This document shows, one piece after another, positions 11,670-24,160 of a DNA stretch of 64,000 bases. This stretch comes from Maratus speciosus (Eukaryota; Arthropoda; Arachnida; Araneae; Salticidae), in NCBI GenBank assembly GCA_963932465.1, contig OZ010795.1:521487451-521551450 (forward strand), read 5' to 3'. Under the pieces are notes generated by a model. The model saw nothing but the letters and a program-made list of their open reading frames with translations. It made no database searches and was not told where the DNA came from. Positions within the stretch are counted from its first letter, which is position 1. Each line of letters starts with the position of its first letter. The translations under genes were made by a program, and so were the position numbers.

Positions 11670-13268
11670 TCAGTGAAAAACTGGAATTGAGACAAAGTCT
11701 TAATCTGTTATTGATATGGACTCATTCGTTTATACGTATATTATATATTCATTCATTTATTTTTTGAACCATTTAATTTCAATAAAAAAAACTTAGATTA
11801 TTCTCTGTTTTTTGATAATAAACATTTTTATATATGTATTTAGTCAAAGTATTTTTTATCTTTAAATCTACACAATCCTTCATTAGCAACGCTGCTTTTT
11901 AAATTACTTTTTTTTATAATTTTTATTGAAAGAAGAATGATGATACATAATAAGATAAAAAACAAATAAAAAGTGAATCTTTGAATAAAATGTTAGAAAT
12001 AAGACAGTAAAGTGAATAAATACATCTATAAATTTTATAAGAAAATAGCCCGGAAGAATATTCTAAAAAGCTATCTACTATCTCATTAAATGGTAAGTAT
12101 GTATTTTTGTACAATACATAAATTTAAAACGCCAAAATACACTGTCGTCCAAAATGTAAGCAACAAACGCAAAATGGTTGTAAAAGTAGTAATGAGTACT
12201 TAAAAGAAAGCAATATAAATATCAGTTTTAGCAAATATGGTCTATACCAGAAATTCATTCGATGCATTCAATACAGCCTGCGGCTAATTTGGAGTCAAAA
12301 ATACACACACAGGCCATAGAGTTAATACGATGAACGAAATCGTGATATCGTTCATTTATCTCATTATTATTCTCATTTGATCGTCATTTGTGATTCTACT
12401 AAGATGTCACTAAGCTCTGCTCTAAAAAAAAATAAAATAATTTCTTAAAACATCATCAAAAAATTTTACGTCTCTAATCTTTGCGCATTTAAAAGTTTTT
12501 GATGGTGCTTTGAGAAGATATTTTAGTTTTTAATGATTCACATCAGTTTCAACTTATTTTCTTTGTTGCTCTAAGTAAATTCACCAAGTGAAGTTTACAT
12601 TAAATCGCCTTATGATTCTCATGAGAGACTATTTTTGAGATTGTCATTCAAAGAATTTATTGCGAAGTCATATTGAGCGCTGAATTAGAATGGGTGAAGA
12701 AATAACTTCACAATGAAGTCATCGTGTGACTCTGTTATGAAAGTTATTTTTAGACTCTAATGTGAAATGTCCATGTGGGCTTTATTGTGAACATGACTTC
12801 ATTTTATCTCTTGCGAACTCAGCACAAAACAAATATCATGTAGATATTATAAGGTTGTCTCCAAAGGACGGTCGCGGAAAAGTCGAAGGATGATATATAT
12901 CTAAAGTGAAGTGTATAGATTTTATATCTCATTTACCATACTGTCAAAGTAACTCCGTTACCGTCAACCGGTACTTTGGTCCTTGCGGGGTTATTTTGTT
13001 CCATCCCATAAAAAAAGGTTTTATTCTTTGTATTGAACAAACAATACAAGATAGTTCGGATTTTTTGCCCTTGAAAAATATTTTAGACCCTGCTATAGGG
13101 TATTTAAATAGTTTGGGGGTAATTACAATTTTTTTAGGGCAACACCGGATGTGTCTGTAAACAACTGTTTTCGTGTGTAGATTTTAACTTCCCAAACATT
13201 CTAGTGAAACAATTACAAGAGATACAAATAAGGAAAGTATCAAAATATTATCTTTACTAACCTGTAAC
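11670..13268. other. AT-rich DNA flanking the 15-kb palindrome
   Basis: No supportable gene. A Tc1-like terminal motif 'acactgtcgtccaaaatg' lies at about 12,138 without a matching right end. An 84-codon frame at 12,906-13,160 has no recognisable domain. A 'gcggggttattttgttcc' motif near 12,986 resembles motifs on the other side of the palindrome (28,529 and 28,914). Confidence 0.5.
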
Positions 13269-16200
13269 CCATGAGTAGAAGGAAAAAGCCGGTTCTATTT
13301 CACCAGGCGTCATGCGTTAGGGTGGAGGGCGTGGCCAAAGATGAGTGACATGTGGGAGGAGTCGAATGATTGACAGGTGAGGGGAGATAAGAAAGTGATG
13401 GACAGGTGGGCGGAGTCGAGACAGACAGGCGCCCGCGCGTCATGCTATAGTAGAGGGGTTAAAACAAAGAAGTGATAATGAAAAGTGTACTGTAAGAGAG
13501 GGGTTAGAACAAAGGATAATGTTCATGAATTAATAAAAGTATAATGAATTAATAAAAGTCTACTGTAAGAAGAGTGTTAATGAAGGAAAGTCTGTTGTAA
13601 GAGGAAGGTAGAACAAAGAAATGAATGATTAGGAAGGATGAGGTCATTAGAAAAGATCGCATGCAATTAAAAAATACTTACCACGGAGCAGCGTCGAGAC
13701 ACGTCCTACCTCTGTGACATCCACCGGGCTAATGAACGAATGCTTCCTCGGAAACCGGTTTCATCTAGATAAAAGCTGGCTTCTGATTGGTCGAGAGCAT
13801 TTGCGTGGCAGCACCATCGCTTTCACCCGAGGGCATGAACACGAGCGCCCTCTCTTGATAGGATTTTCAACTCACCTGTGATGACATCATGCTATTTTGA
13901 ACTGACATAAAGACATAAAGAGGTTAATACATTTTTAAGTTTTAACGAAATAAGTTATAATTTATAGTCATTTGTTAATTTTCAAAACATGTTTTTCATT
14001 TAGTCATTGTAATAAAGTTTTAAATAAATTAGTTAATTTTCATTTAGTTATTTGTTAATTTCCAAACAAGTTTTTTTTTCAATAAGTTATTTGGTAATAA
14101 AACTTTTTAATAAATTAGTTAATTTTCATTTAGTTATTTGTTAATTTCCGAACAAGTTTTTTTTTCAGTAAGTTATTTGGTAATAAAACTTTTTAATAAA
14201 TTAGTTAATTTTTCTTTCAGTCATTTGTTAATTTCCGAAACAAGTTTTCTCTCAAATAAAGCTTTTAATAAACAACTATACATTTATTTTCATTTAATTA
14301 TTATTTAAAAGAATATAAATTATTTTTACTAATCAAAAGAACGCGAATTAGTTTTTAACAATGATGTTTTTGTTTAATTATTGTCAAGGGTGATTGTTAA
14401 CTGAAATATATGCTGAATGCGAAAACGGTTTTTTTTAAACTAAGAAAAGAACTTTTTTAAATTAATGAACAACTGTTTTTCGAAAAAGGAGAAATTTTGT
14501 GCTTTGCAACACTGAAAAAGAGTTGAAAGTTAATGACTTCACCTAGTTTAAAGCATATTTAACATAAGATGAAGACTTAAGTGCTGTGGAAAGGCTTAAA
14601 AATAACATACTTTTGAATCGACCGATTTATGTTGGATTTACAATCTTAGAATTGCCTAAACTTCTAATGTATAAATTTCACTATGATTTTATTAAAAAGA
14701 GTATAAAGATGATGCAAAGCTAATTTTCAACGACACGAACTCATTGTGTTACCATATACACACTAAGAATATTTTGGATGATATGGAACATCATGCAAGC
14801 TTATTCGATTTCTCTGAGTATCCAAAGAATCATATACACAAATTCCATTACGGTTTTGTAAAGAAAACATACCTTTAGAATTACAGGTTTTGAACCCATA
14901 CACTGCAACACACTCCCTTTCAAGAAAATAGATTGTATCAGTACATCCCGGATTTTTTTTTTCCTGGACAGGTGAAATACTTGATCATTATCAAATCTCG
15001 CTCGGAGAGGACACATTATTGCAACCCGTTGTTTCATCATATGAATATGCTTTCTATATTAGTATTTTTAACTACTTATTTTGATATATATATATTTTAT
15101 TTATAAGAATGCAAGTTAGTTTTAATCTTTTAACTAAGACATTTTCAGTGACTAAGGAAGTAAAGTTTTGTTTTTTAGAAAAAGTGGTATGAACTTTATA
15201 TTTTTTTTATTAGTTACTAATGAAAGATAATATATATATATATATATATATATTCAAGTTAACAGAAATTTAGGTGAAAGCTTTTGAATTTTCTTAAGTG
15301 TTTTACCTAAAAGAATGCGAAGTAGTTGTAATCGCTAGTTTTCTCTCATGTCGCCTACGAGACAAGTGGTTTCTATATATATAGTGAAAGGTTATTCTGT
15401 GTGTAACCATACGGTTGCGCATCAATGATGTTTCTTGCCGGTATTGTATCAATTAGTATTTTACTGCTTTTAACTAAGATATTAAAATGATACATAACGC
15501 AAAGTTTTATTTTATTTTTAGAAAAAGTGGTTTGTACTTTATTTATTTATTTTATTTTATTATTAGTTACTAATGAAGGAATATATTTTTTCAAGTTAAC
15601 AGTAAATTGATGTGAAAGCTATGAATTTTCTTAAGTTTAATCTTATCCACTAATTTGGAGAAATAATTTTAAATGCGCGAGCTACTGAACTCTTTTCAAA
15701 TAGAACGAACAAGTTCTTTTGATAGTTTGAATCTTATACCAAAAAAGGTTAATGATAATATATTTTAACAAATAACAATGTAGGCAATTAGATAAATGTT
15801 TTTATCTAGTAAAATAACTATTTAAAGAAGCTTTTAAGTATTAACTTTTAGTAGTGGATTTTTTTTAAACAAAATTTTCCATCATGTCAAAACAAAAACT
15901 TACTTCTTCAAAATTGAAAATTTTCATTGAATTCCCGGTCTTGAAAACACGCTAGCAAAATATAGAAAATAACAGTCCGCAAATGATTTCCGAATGAAGT
16001 TTTACAATCTTGTGATATTATTTTGTTTTCAATGACATCACTTTTAGACCCTTTGATTTGCTGAAACTAGCGAAGTTTTAAACGAATGGGAAGCCAGTCC
16101 ATAGTTTCACACGTTAGTTGAAATAACAATTGTAGATAATGTTTGTTATCAAGCAACTTTTGAAACGCTCACCCTCTGGCGAGTTTTAGAAGAGGTGTTT

Positions 16201-17639
16201 TATCTTTTAGCATCTCCTGTGGGATGCAATCTCTCATAGCGTTCAACTATGAAAACTATGTATTGCTTTAGGCAAAAAGAAAAAAAATATTCACACATTT
16301 CCTATCACCATGTTTCTTATCTCAACAAAGATGTTCAATTAAGAATAGAAGATAAATCTTTTTTATTTTTAGTTTATAATAGAGTATGTTTCGATTCAAA
16401 TATAAACCTTTTTTCCTTTTTATACATTAAAAATCAAGATTCCAATTAACAGAAATTATTTTTTAATTTTCTGGAGACTGTATTAAGTTTTTTATAATGA
16501 GTTTTTACTAAAATTGATGAAATAAACAGATATTTTCTGCTAAAAGAAAAGAATGGTATTATTGCTTTTTCTCAGCTTTTAACCTGTTCAGAACCAGCAT
16601 TTTTTTTTCATGAATTTTATTCGTTTGGCACTACTTTTTATTAATTATTTCAATTAACTTTGTAAATCACAAAAATCACGTAATTAAATACAATCAATTT
16701 TACTTCTATTTTTTACTGATGTCAAATTCAAACGTTTTAAGTACTTTCGTGGGTGCATATGCGCTCATGGTTCCGAATGGGTTAAAGAAAGATCGCTTCA
16801 AACATAACTAAGATTTGTTTAAAACGTTCATTAACCTTTTCATTTGTATGAAAAAACGTATCTCATTAAATTAAACTAATGTTATCATAAATTAAATTGT
16901 ATTTATTTTTCAAGTTTTCAAAAGAATAACGCTTGATTTTCTTAAAAAGGTTGAAACACAAATAGATATTTTTAAGTAGTTCTTTAATCCAAAGACAACT
17001 TTTTAACGAAAGTTTTCATTCATTTTGTTTACAAACTAACAGATGTTGTTATTAAAATACTTTGAAATAGAAAGACGTTTATTTGAAAACAGAATAAACC
17101 TTTTAGATAATACTCTGAAAGTAGATGTCTTTAACTAAATTATCAAACATATGAGTGAGAGAAATCTGTTTGCTACGTGACAAAAATCGCTTTTAACAAT
17201 GAATTTTGAGTCAGTCTTAATTTAGAAAAAATAAATGGCTAACTTCAATGACATATTTTTAGTTTTGTTGTTAGAAATAATATGTTAAACAAATCACATT
17301 GTTTGAAAATTTATTTTTCGAGTTTATTTTTTCAACAATTGTTTTTTTAAATGAAATCACAGATAAAACTAATGAAAGCAAAACTTGTGAAACACAAGTT
17401 GAATATCGAGAATGATAGAACATGTTTTGAATTAAGTAATGTAGAATGTGAAATTTTAAGTTCAGTTTAATAAAGCAAATAAATAAATTGAAAGACCCAT
17501 TTTGAAAGGATTGTTATAAGTTTGTTAAAACTTTTTTTGTTTTAAGAAACACTAGACAAACATTACACTTAAAAGACCAAATAATTATACATACCTTTTG
17601 TTGATTGAAGCAAGCAGAGTCATTGAAAATAGCATGAAA

Positions 17640-17955
17640 CTGAAAAGTCGACGGTAACTTTAGTTAATTTTATGCCGTAAAAGGTACGATAAAGTACCGC
17701 AGAGCACTAAGCTAAATGTCCGGTAAACGAGAGCTAAAGAACATACGACCTTCATCCACCAGATCCAAGACACAACTGATGTGCGCGGGGTCTAACACCT
17801 GCAGATGAAGGTCACTGATTAGAGATCAAGGTCACTGATAACAGATCACGTGACCGCTAACAACCAATCAGAAGCGAGCTTACAGGTATGACGACATCCT
17901 GTGGCAATACCTGTAGACAATCTGGCGCCAGTTGATTGACAGGGGGCGTCGTGGA
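17640..17955 (+). repeat. GC-rich block A, outer copy, left arm
   Basis: A GC-richer island in AT-rich surroundings with 'tgccgtaaaaggtacgat', 'gcgcggggtctaacacctg', a doubled 'aaggtcactgat' motif and a CCAAT-box-like 'accaatcagaagc'. It is repeated in the same arm at 20,160-20,560 and inverted in the other arm at 21,240-21,660 and 23,790-24,160. Four copies keep these words, which suggests they matter to the element, perhaps as promoter or transposase-binding sites (inference). Confidence 0.65.
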
Positions 17956-18079
17956 ATGTTAGGAATGCAGACAGAGTGGCGTCTACCTTCTGCATCATAG
18001 TATTTTAGGAAAAATATATATTACGTTGATGTAAAATACATTATTTTTTTAAACTAACTGTTAAAATTTTGAAATAACA

Positions 18080-18280
18080 TACTTTCCTCATACAAGCGAA
18101 AAAAGAATGTTTCAGAACATGTCTCTGTTCATAATTAAACATAACTTTAAGCATAGTTAACCATCTCAGAGTATGATTAAACAAATTCGAACATAACTTT
18201 GGGCATGTTTAAACAATCCGAACTATATTTGAACATATCCGAACATGTTCATTCATAACTTTGACAGTTTTAATCTTTCA
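18080..18280 (+). repeat. About 40-bp minisatellite, outer left copy
   Basis: Degenerate units of the form 'cgaacataactttgggcatg' plus 'gttaaacatatcc'. The same unit is expanded at 19,360-19,680 and, inverted, at 22,140-22,450 and 23,490-23,690. Confidence 0.65.
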
Positions 18281-18339
18281 GAATTTAAAAAAACATATTT
18301 AAAACTATTTTATTTTAAAAATTTTTGTAAAAATTTTAA

Positions 18340-19015
18340 TTTATAATTTTCTTTTTAAGGTTTTAACTTTTTTTTGTTAAAACTTTTATTAACGTTTTAA
18401 CTTTTTTTGTTAAAAATTTTTTTAACTTTTTAACTTTTTTGTTAAAACTTTTTTTAACTTTTTAACTTTTTGTTGTTAAACATTTTTTTAAAATTTTGTT
18501 AAAACTTTTTTTTTTACTTTTGTTAAAAAAATTTTACAAACTTTTTTTTAAATTTTGTTAAATCTTTTTTTTTACTTTTGTTAAAACTTTTTTTGTTAAA
18601 ACTTTTTTTATAAAACTTTTTTTTATAAAACTTTTTTTATAAAACTTTTTTTTATAAAACTTTTTTTATAAAACTTTTTTTCTTAAAACTTTTTTTTACT
18701 TTTGTTAAATTTTTTTTTGTTAAAACTTTTTTTTACTTTTGTTAAAACTTCTTTTTGTAAAACTTTTTTTACTTTGTTAAAAAAAATTTCTGTTAAAACT
18801 TTTTTTTGTAAAACTTTTTTTAGTTTGTTAAAAAAAATTTCTGTTAAACCTTTTTTTACAAACTTTTTTTAAAATTTTGTTAAAACTTTTTTTTTCACTT
18901 TTGTTAAAACTTTTTATATATTTTTTGTAAAACTTTTTTGTTAAAACTTTTTTAAATTTTGTTAAAACTTTGTAAAACTTATATCATCTTTGTAAACTTT
19001 CTATAATTTTTAAAA
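18340..19015 (+). repeat. T-tract array (gttaaaactttttt units)
   Basis: About 670 bp built almost only from short units of 'gttaaaac' plus 5-9 T. The strand is nearly free of C and G runs and strongly T over A. The right arm carries the mirror A-tract array at 22,850-23,480, so a transcript would pair T tracts with A tracts. Confidence 0.75.
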
Positions 19016-19027
19016 CTAATAAATTTT

Positions 19028-19175
19028 ATACATACATATGTGTATATATATATATATATACATGTACATATATGCATATACATACATATGTATGTTATAT
19101 ATATACATACATATATATATATATACATACATCATATATACATATATATATATATATATGTATATATATATTTTA
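19028..19175. repeat. TA/CATA microsatellite, left arm
   Basis: A (ta)n and (cata)n tract of about 150 bp. The open frames here (19,016-19,267) are microsatellite artefacts encoding only Tyr/Ile/Met/His runs. The mirror tract is at about 22,646-22,820. Confidence 0.85.
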
Positions 19176-19359
19176 CACAAAAACCCATACATAAACATTT
19201 AACTTTCATATATTTAGAGAAACGTAGACGTGGATGTATGCTTTTACTTAAACATTTATATAGATAGATACTACACTTAAATTTACTTTCATGCAAAAAA
19301 TATTATTTTTCTTAAACTGTTAATATTTTTGAAATAACATACTTTTCTCATGCAAATGA

Positions 19360-19680
19360 AAGTAATGTTTCAGAATATGTCTCTGGTCATGTTTAAACAT
19401 AACTTTAAGCATAATTAACCAACTCAGAATATGATTAAACATGTTCGAACATGACTTTGGACACGGTTAAACATATATCCTGACAGTATTTGAACCTACC
19501 CAAACATGGTTAAACATGTTTGAACTAACTTTGAGCATATCCGAACATTGTTAAATATATCCCAACTAAATTTGAGCATGATTAAATATATTCGAACTAT
19601 CTTGGAGCATATCCGAACATGGTTAAACATGTTCGAACATAACTTTGGTCATGGTTAAACATATCCTGAAGAAAGTGCGA
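19360..19680 (+). repeat. About 40-bp minisatellite, inner left copy
   Basis: Seven or so degenerate units of 'catggttaaacatgttcgaa' plus 'cataactttgagcatatc'. The palindromic core 'catgttcgaacatg' type recurs in most units. Mirrored at 22,140-22,450. Confidence 0.7.
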
Positions 19681-20159
19681 GCTACCGAACAAAATTCATT
19701 AAGAAAGACAAACTCATGAATTTGGTAATCACAAGCCAGTTCCAACTTTTAAAAAGCAACTGATTAACTAAATTTGGAAGAATTGTTATAAGTTTTTTTT
19801 AACACTTTTTTAGAAACTGACGAATGAGTTTAACAAATTTTTGGAAATAATAGAGTATGATAATACACTTAGAGTATAATATATACTACTTAGAGTATAA
19901 TAATACATTTGATGTCAGAGCATGTTTTGAATGAAATCGTGAATTCATAGTATGCAGAAAACGCGAACTTTGAAATTTATAGTTAGGTTAAATGAAGAAA
20001 AATAAAGCAAATTACTAAATTGAAAGACACATTTTGAAAGGATCGTTATAAGTTTGTTAAAACTGTTGTTGTATTAAACACTATATTAGACAAAAAAATT
20101 TACATACCTTTTGGAAAGAAGTTTCCCTAAGCTTTTGATGATTCGAACAAGCAGACTCA

Positions 20160-20560
20160 TTGAAAAGTAGCAAGAAGCTTAAAATTTGACGGCAGTTTTA
20201 CCCAATCTTATGCCGTAAAAGGTTCGATAAGGTACCGCATAGCACTAAGCCAAATGTACGGTAAACGGGAGATGTGGAACATGCGACATACCTCCACCAG
20301 ATCCAAGCCTCGACTGACGTGCGCGGGGTCTAACACCTGTAGATGAAGGTCACTGATTAGAGATCAAGGTCACTGATAACAGATAACGTGACCGCTAACA
20401 GCCAATCAGAAGCAAGCTTTCAGGTATGACGACATCCTGTGGCAATACCAGTAGACGAAGTGACGCCCTCCACCTGCAAGAAACGATCATGTCGAAGCAT
20501 GTACCGTCTTGCTGGCGCCAGTTGATTGACAGGTGACCGGGGGAATGCAAGGAATGCAGA
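20160..20560 (+). repeat. GC-rich block A, inner copy, left arm
   Basis: A diverged direct repeat of 17,640-17,955 with the same order of words ('tgccgtaaaaggttcgat', 'gcgcggggtctaacacctg', doubled 'aaggtcactgat', 'gccaatcagaagc'). It extends to 'ggcgccagttgattgacagg'. The 60-80-codon frames crossing it on both strands differ between the arms mainly by amino-acid-changing substitutions, so I do not call them genes. Confidence 0.65.
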
Positions 20561-20721
20561 CACAATGGCGCCCTCCTCCACCGCCTACTCCTTTCACATG
20601 TCAAGTGATCTTCGCATTCAATCACATACAAGTATTAGATGGTAGAGGGTGCTCGTGTTGTCTTCAAGTACGACGTCATCACTTGTTTTGTGCTTTGTCA
20701 TCAACCATTTCCCCTTCAGTT

Positions 20722-21092
20722 AAAAAATCTATTTAAGTAAAATATTTATCGGAGAAAAATTTTTACTTAGATTTTTAAATCTAATTTTTTTAAACAGAAA
20801 AAGATTATCTAAGCATGACTAATCATGCTTAGATCATGCTAAAACATGACTAAATTCGTCGGAACAATAAACTTGTTCAACAACTTGTTAAGTGGATATT
20901 TCTAATTGTGATAATTTAAGTAGTGTGTTATTCGATAAATTTAAACTTGATATTCGAAAAAGTGATGAAAGACACTTGTTATTTTAAACAAAATGTCTTT
21001 TTTGTTATTTTTTTATACATAAAAATATTACTAACAAAAAAACTTAAAATTTAAATGGTGTTACTTACTGTGAAGCATCTGCCCAGGACTTC
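20722..21092. other. Central spacer of the 15-kb palindrome
   Basis: 371 bases without an inverted partner on the other side. AT-rich, with a small internal hairpin ('aagcatgactaatcatgctt' at about 20,811-20,830). No frame or other motif is recognised. It is the natural single-copy anchor for testing whether the palindrome is real. Confidence 0.7.
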
Positions 21093-21239
21093 AACTGAAG
21101 GGGAAATGGTTGATGATAAAGCACAAAACAAGTGATGACGTCGTACTTGAAGACAACACGAGCGCCCTCTACCATTTAATACTTGTATGTGATTGGATGC
21201 GAAGATTACTTGGCATGTGAAATGAGTAGGCGGTGGAGG

Positions 21240-21660
21240 AGGGCGCCATTGTGTCTGCATTCCTTGCAATCCCCCGCCCACCTGTCAATCAACTGGCGCC
21301 AGCAAGACGGTACATGCTTCGACATGATCGTTTCTTGCAGGTGGAGGGCGTCACTTCGTCTACTGGTATTGCCACAGGATGTCATCATACCTGAAAGCTT
21401 GCTTCTGATTGGTTGTTAGCGGTCACGTGATCTGTTATCAGTGACCTTGATCTCTAATCAGTGACCTTCATCTACAGGTGTTAGACCCCGCGCACGTCAG
21501 TCGAGGCTTGGATCTGGTGGAGGTAGGTCACATGTTCCACAGCTCCCGTTTACCGTACATTTGGCTTAGTGATATGCGGTACCTTATCGAACCTTTTACG
21601 GCATAAGATTGGGTAAAACTGCCGTCGAATTTTAAGCTTCTTGCTACTTTTCAATGAGTC
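21240..21660 (-). repeat. GC-rich block A, inner copy, right arm
   Basis: Inverted partner of 20,160-20,560; small substitutions only. It contains the 'ttctgattggttg' CCAAT-like motif and the 'gaccccgcgcac' word. Confidence 0.65.
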
Positions 21661-22645
21661 TGCTTGTTCTAATCATCAAAAGCTTAGGGAAACTTCTTTC
21701 CAAAAGGAATGTAAATTTTTTTTGTCTAATATAGTGTTTAATACAACAACAGTTTTAACAAACTTATAACGATCCTTTCAAAATGTGTCTTTCAATTTAG
21801 TAATTTGCTTTATTTTTCTTCATTTAACCTAACTATAAATTTCAAAGTTCGCGTTTTCTGCATACTATGAATTGACGATTTCATTCAAAACATGTTCTGA
21901 CATCAAATGTATTATTATACTCTAAGTAGTATATATTATACTCTAAGAGTATTATCATACTCTATTATTTCCAAAAATTTGTTAAACTCATTCGTCAGTT
22001 TCTAACAAAGTGTTTTAAAAAAAACTTATAACAAATCTTCCAAATTTAGTTAATCAGTTGCTTTTTAAAAGTTGGAACTGGCTTGTGATTACCAATTTCA
22101 TGAGTTTGTCTTTCTTAATGAATTTTGTTCGGTAGCTCGCACTTTCTTCAGGATATGTTTAACCATGACTAAAGTTATGTTCGAACATGTTTAACCATGT
22201 TCGGATATGCTCAAAGATAGTTCGAATATATTTAATCATGCTCAAAGTAAGTTGGGATATATTTAACAATGTTCGGATATGCTCAAAGTTTGTTCAAACA
22301 TGTTTAACCATGTATGGGTGGGTTCAAATATTGTCAGGATATATATTTAACCGTGTCCAAAGTCATGTTAGAACATGTTTAATCATATTCTGAGATGGTT
22401 AATTATGCTTAAAGTTATGTTTAACCATGGCCAGAGACATATTCTGAAACATTCCTTGCACTTGCATGAGAAAAGTATGTTATTTCAAAAATATTAACAG
22501 TTTAAGAAAAATAATGTTTTTTGCATGAACGTAAATTTAAGTGTAGTATCTATCTATATAAATGTTTAAGTAAAAGTATACATCCACGTCTACGTGTCTC
22601 TAAATATATGAAAGTTAAATGTTTATGTACGGGTTTTTGTGTAAA

Positions 22646-22776
22646 ATATATATATACACATATATATATATGTATATATGATTTATGTATATATATATAT
22701 ATGTATGTATATATATAACATACATATGTATGTATATGCATATATGTACATGTATATATATATATGTATATTTATA

Positions 22777-22817
<41 letters not shown>

Positions 22818-22820
22818 GTA
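22646..22820. repeat. TA/CATA microsatellite, right arm
   Basis: Mirror of 19,028-19,175. Frames crossing it (22,521-22,895) are artefacts of the repeat. Confidence 0.85.
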
Positions 22821-22849
22821 TGTATAAAATTTATTAGTTTTAAAAATTA

Positions 22850-23480
22850 TAGAAAGTTTACAAAGATGATAAAGAGCTTTACAAAGTTTTAACAAAATTT
22901 AAAAAAGTTTTAACAAAAAAGTTTTACAAAAAATATATAAAAAGTTTTAACAAAAGTAAAGAAAAAAGTTTTAACAAAATTTTAAAAAAAGTTTGTAAAA
23001 AAAAGGTTTAACAGAAATTATTTTTTTAACAAAAAAAGTTTTACAAAAAAAAGTTTTAACAAAAGTAAAAAAAAAGTTTTAACAAAAAAAAATTTAACAA
23101 AAGTAAAAAAAAAGTTTTAAGAAAAAAAGTTTTATAAAAAAAGTTTTATAAAAAAAAGTTTTATAAAAAAAGTTTTAACAAAAAAAGTTTTAACAAAAGT
23201 AAAAAAAAAAGTTTTAACAAAATTTTAAAAAAAAAGTTTGTAAAAATTTTTTTTTAACAAAAGTAAAAAAAAAAAGTTTTAACAAAATTTAAAAAAAAAT
23301 GTTTAACAACAAAAAGTTAAAAAGTTAAAAAAAGTTTTAACAAAAAAGTTAAAAAAGTTAAAAAAAAATTTTAACAAAAAAAGTTAAAACGTTAAAAAAA
23401 GTTTTAACAAAAAAAAGTTAAAACCTTAAAAAGAAAATTATAAATTAAAATTTTTACAAAATTTTTTTAAAAAAATAGTT
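22850..23480 (-). repeat. A-tract array (aaaaaagttttaac units)
   Basis: Mirror of the T-tract array in the left arm; units of 'gttttaac' separated by 5-10 A. Length differs by tens of bases from the left copy, as expected of slippage. Confidence 0.75.
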
Positions 23481-23789
23481 TTAAATATGTTTTTTTTTAA
23501 TTCTGAAAGATTAAAACTGTCAAAGTTATGAATGAACATGTTCGGATATGTTCAAATATAGGTCGGATTGTTTAAACATGCCCAAAGTTATGTTCGAATT
23601 TGTTTAATCATATTCTGAGATGGTTAACTATGCTTAAAGTTATGTTTAATTATGATCAGAGACATGTTCTGAAACATTCTTTTTTCGCTTGTATGAGAAA
23701 AGTATGTTATTTCAAAGTTCTTAACAGTTAGTTTAAAAAAATAATGTATTTTACATCAACGTAATATATATTTTTCCTAAAATACTATG

Positions 23790-24160
23790 ATGCATAAGGT
23801 AGACGCCACTCTGTCTGCATTCCTAACATTCCACGACGCCCCCTGTCAATCAACTGGCGCCAGATTGTCTACGGGTATTGCCACAGGATGTCGTCATACC
23901 TGTAAGCTCGCTTCTGATTGGTTGTTAGCGGTCACGTGATCTGTTATCAGTGACCTTGATCTCTAATCAGTGACCTTCATCTGCAGGTGTTAGACCCCGC
24001 GCACATCAGTTGTGTCTTGTATCTGGTGGATGAAGGTCGTATGTACTTTAGCTCTCGTTTACCGGACATTTAGCTTAGTGCTCTGCGGTACTTTATCGTA
24101 CCTTTTACGGCATAAAATTAACTAAAGTTGCCGTCGACTTTTCAGTTTCATGCTATTTTC
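23790..24160 (-). repeat. GC-rich block A, outer copy, right arm
   Basis: Inverted partner of 17,640-17,955, including 'ggcgccagattgtctac', 'ttctgattggttg', the doubled 'tcagtgacctt' and 'taccttttacggcataaaa'. Confidence 0.65.

Larger units (their letters stand above)
13273..20721 (+). repeat. Left arm of the 15-kb palindrome
   Basis: From outside in: a GC-richer terminal block (13,273-13,900) with 'ttctgattggtc' and several GGCGG/CGCCC-type words; about 3.7 kb of AT-rich DNA (13,900-17,600) with three short tandem copies near 13,960-14,240; GC-rich block A (17,640-17,955); a minisatellite and T-tract region (18,000-19,680); and a second diverged copy of block A near the centre (20,160-20,560), followed by a CRE-like 'acgacgtcatcac' at about 20,670. 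Confidence 0.8.

Noticed and set aside
12130..12165. Tc1-like terminal end 'acactgtcgtccaaaatg'
   Set aside because: No inverse partner was found downstream, so an element could not be delimited.
19016..19267. Frames encoding Tyr/Ile/His/Met runs
   Set aside because: Translation of TA and CATA microsatellites; the same artefact appears in the mirror tract at 22,521-22,895.
20395..21419. Paired open frames of 60-78 codons in both arms of the giant palindrome, with similar predicted peptides
   Set aside because: They exist in both arms because the arms are copies. The differences between arms are mostly amino-acid changing (about six or seven against about three silent), frames overlap on both strands, and no domain is visible. 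This is what neutral drift predicts.
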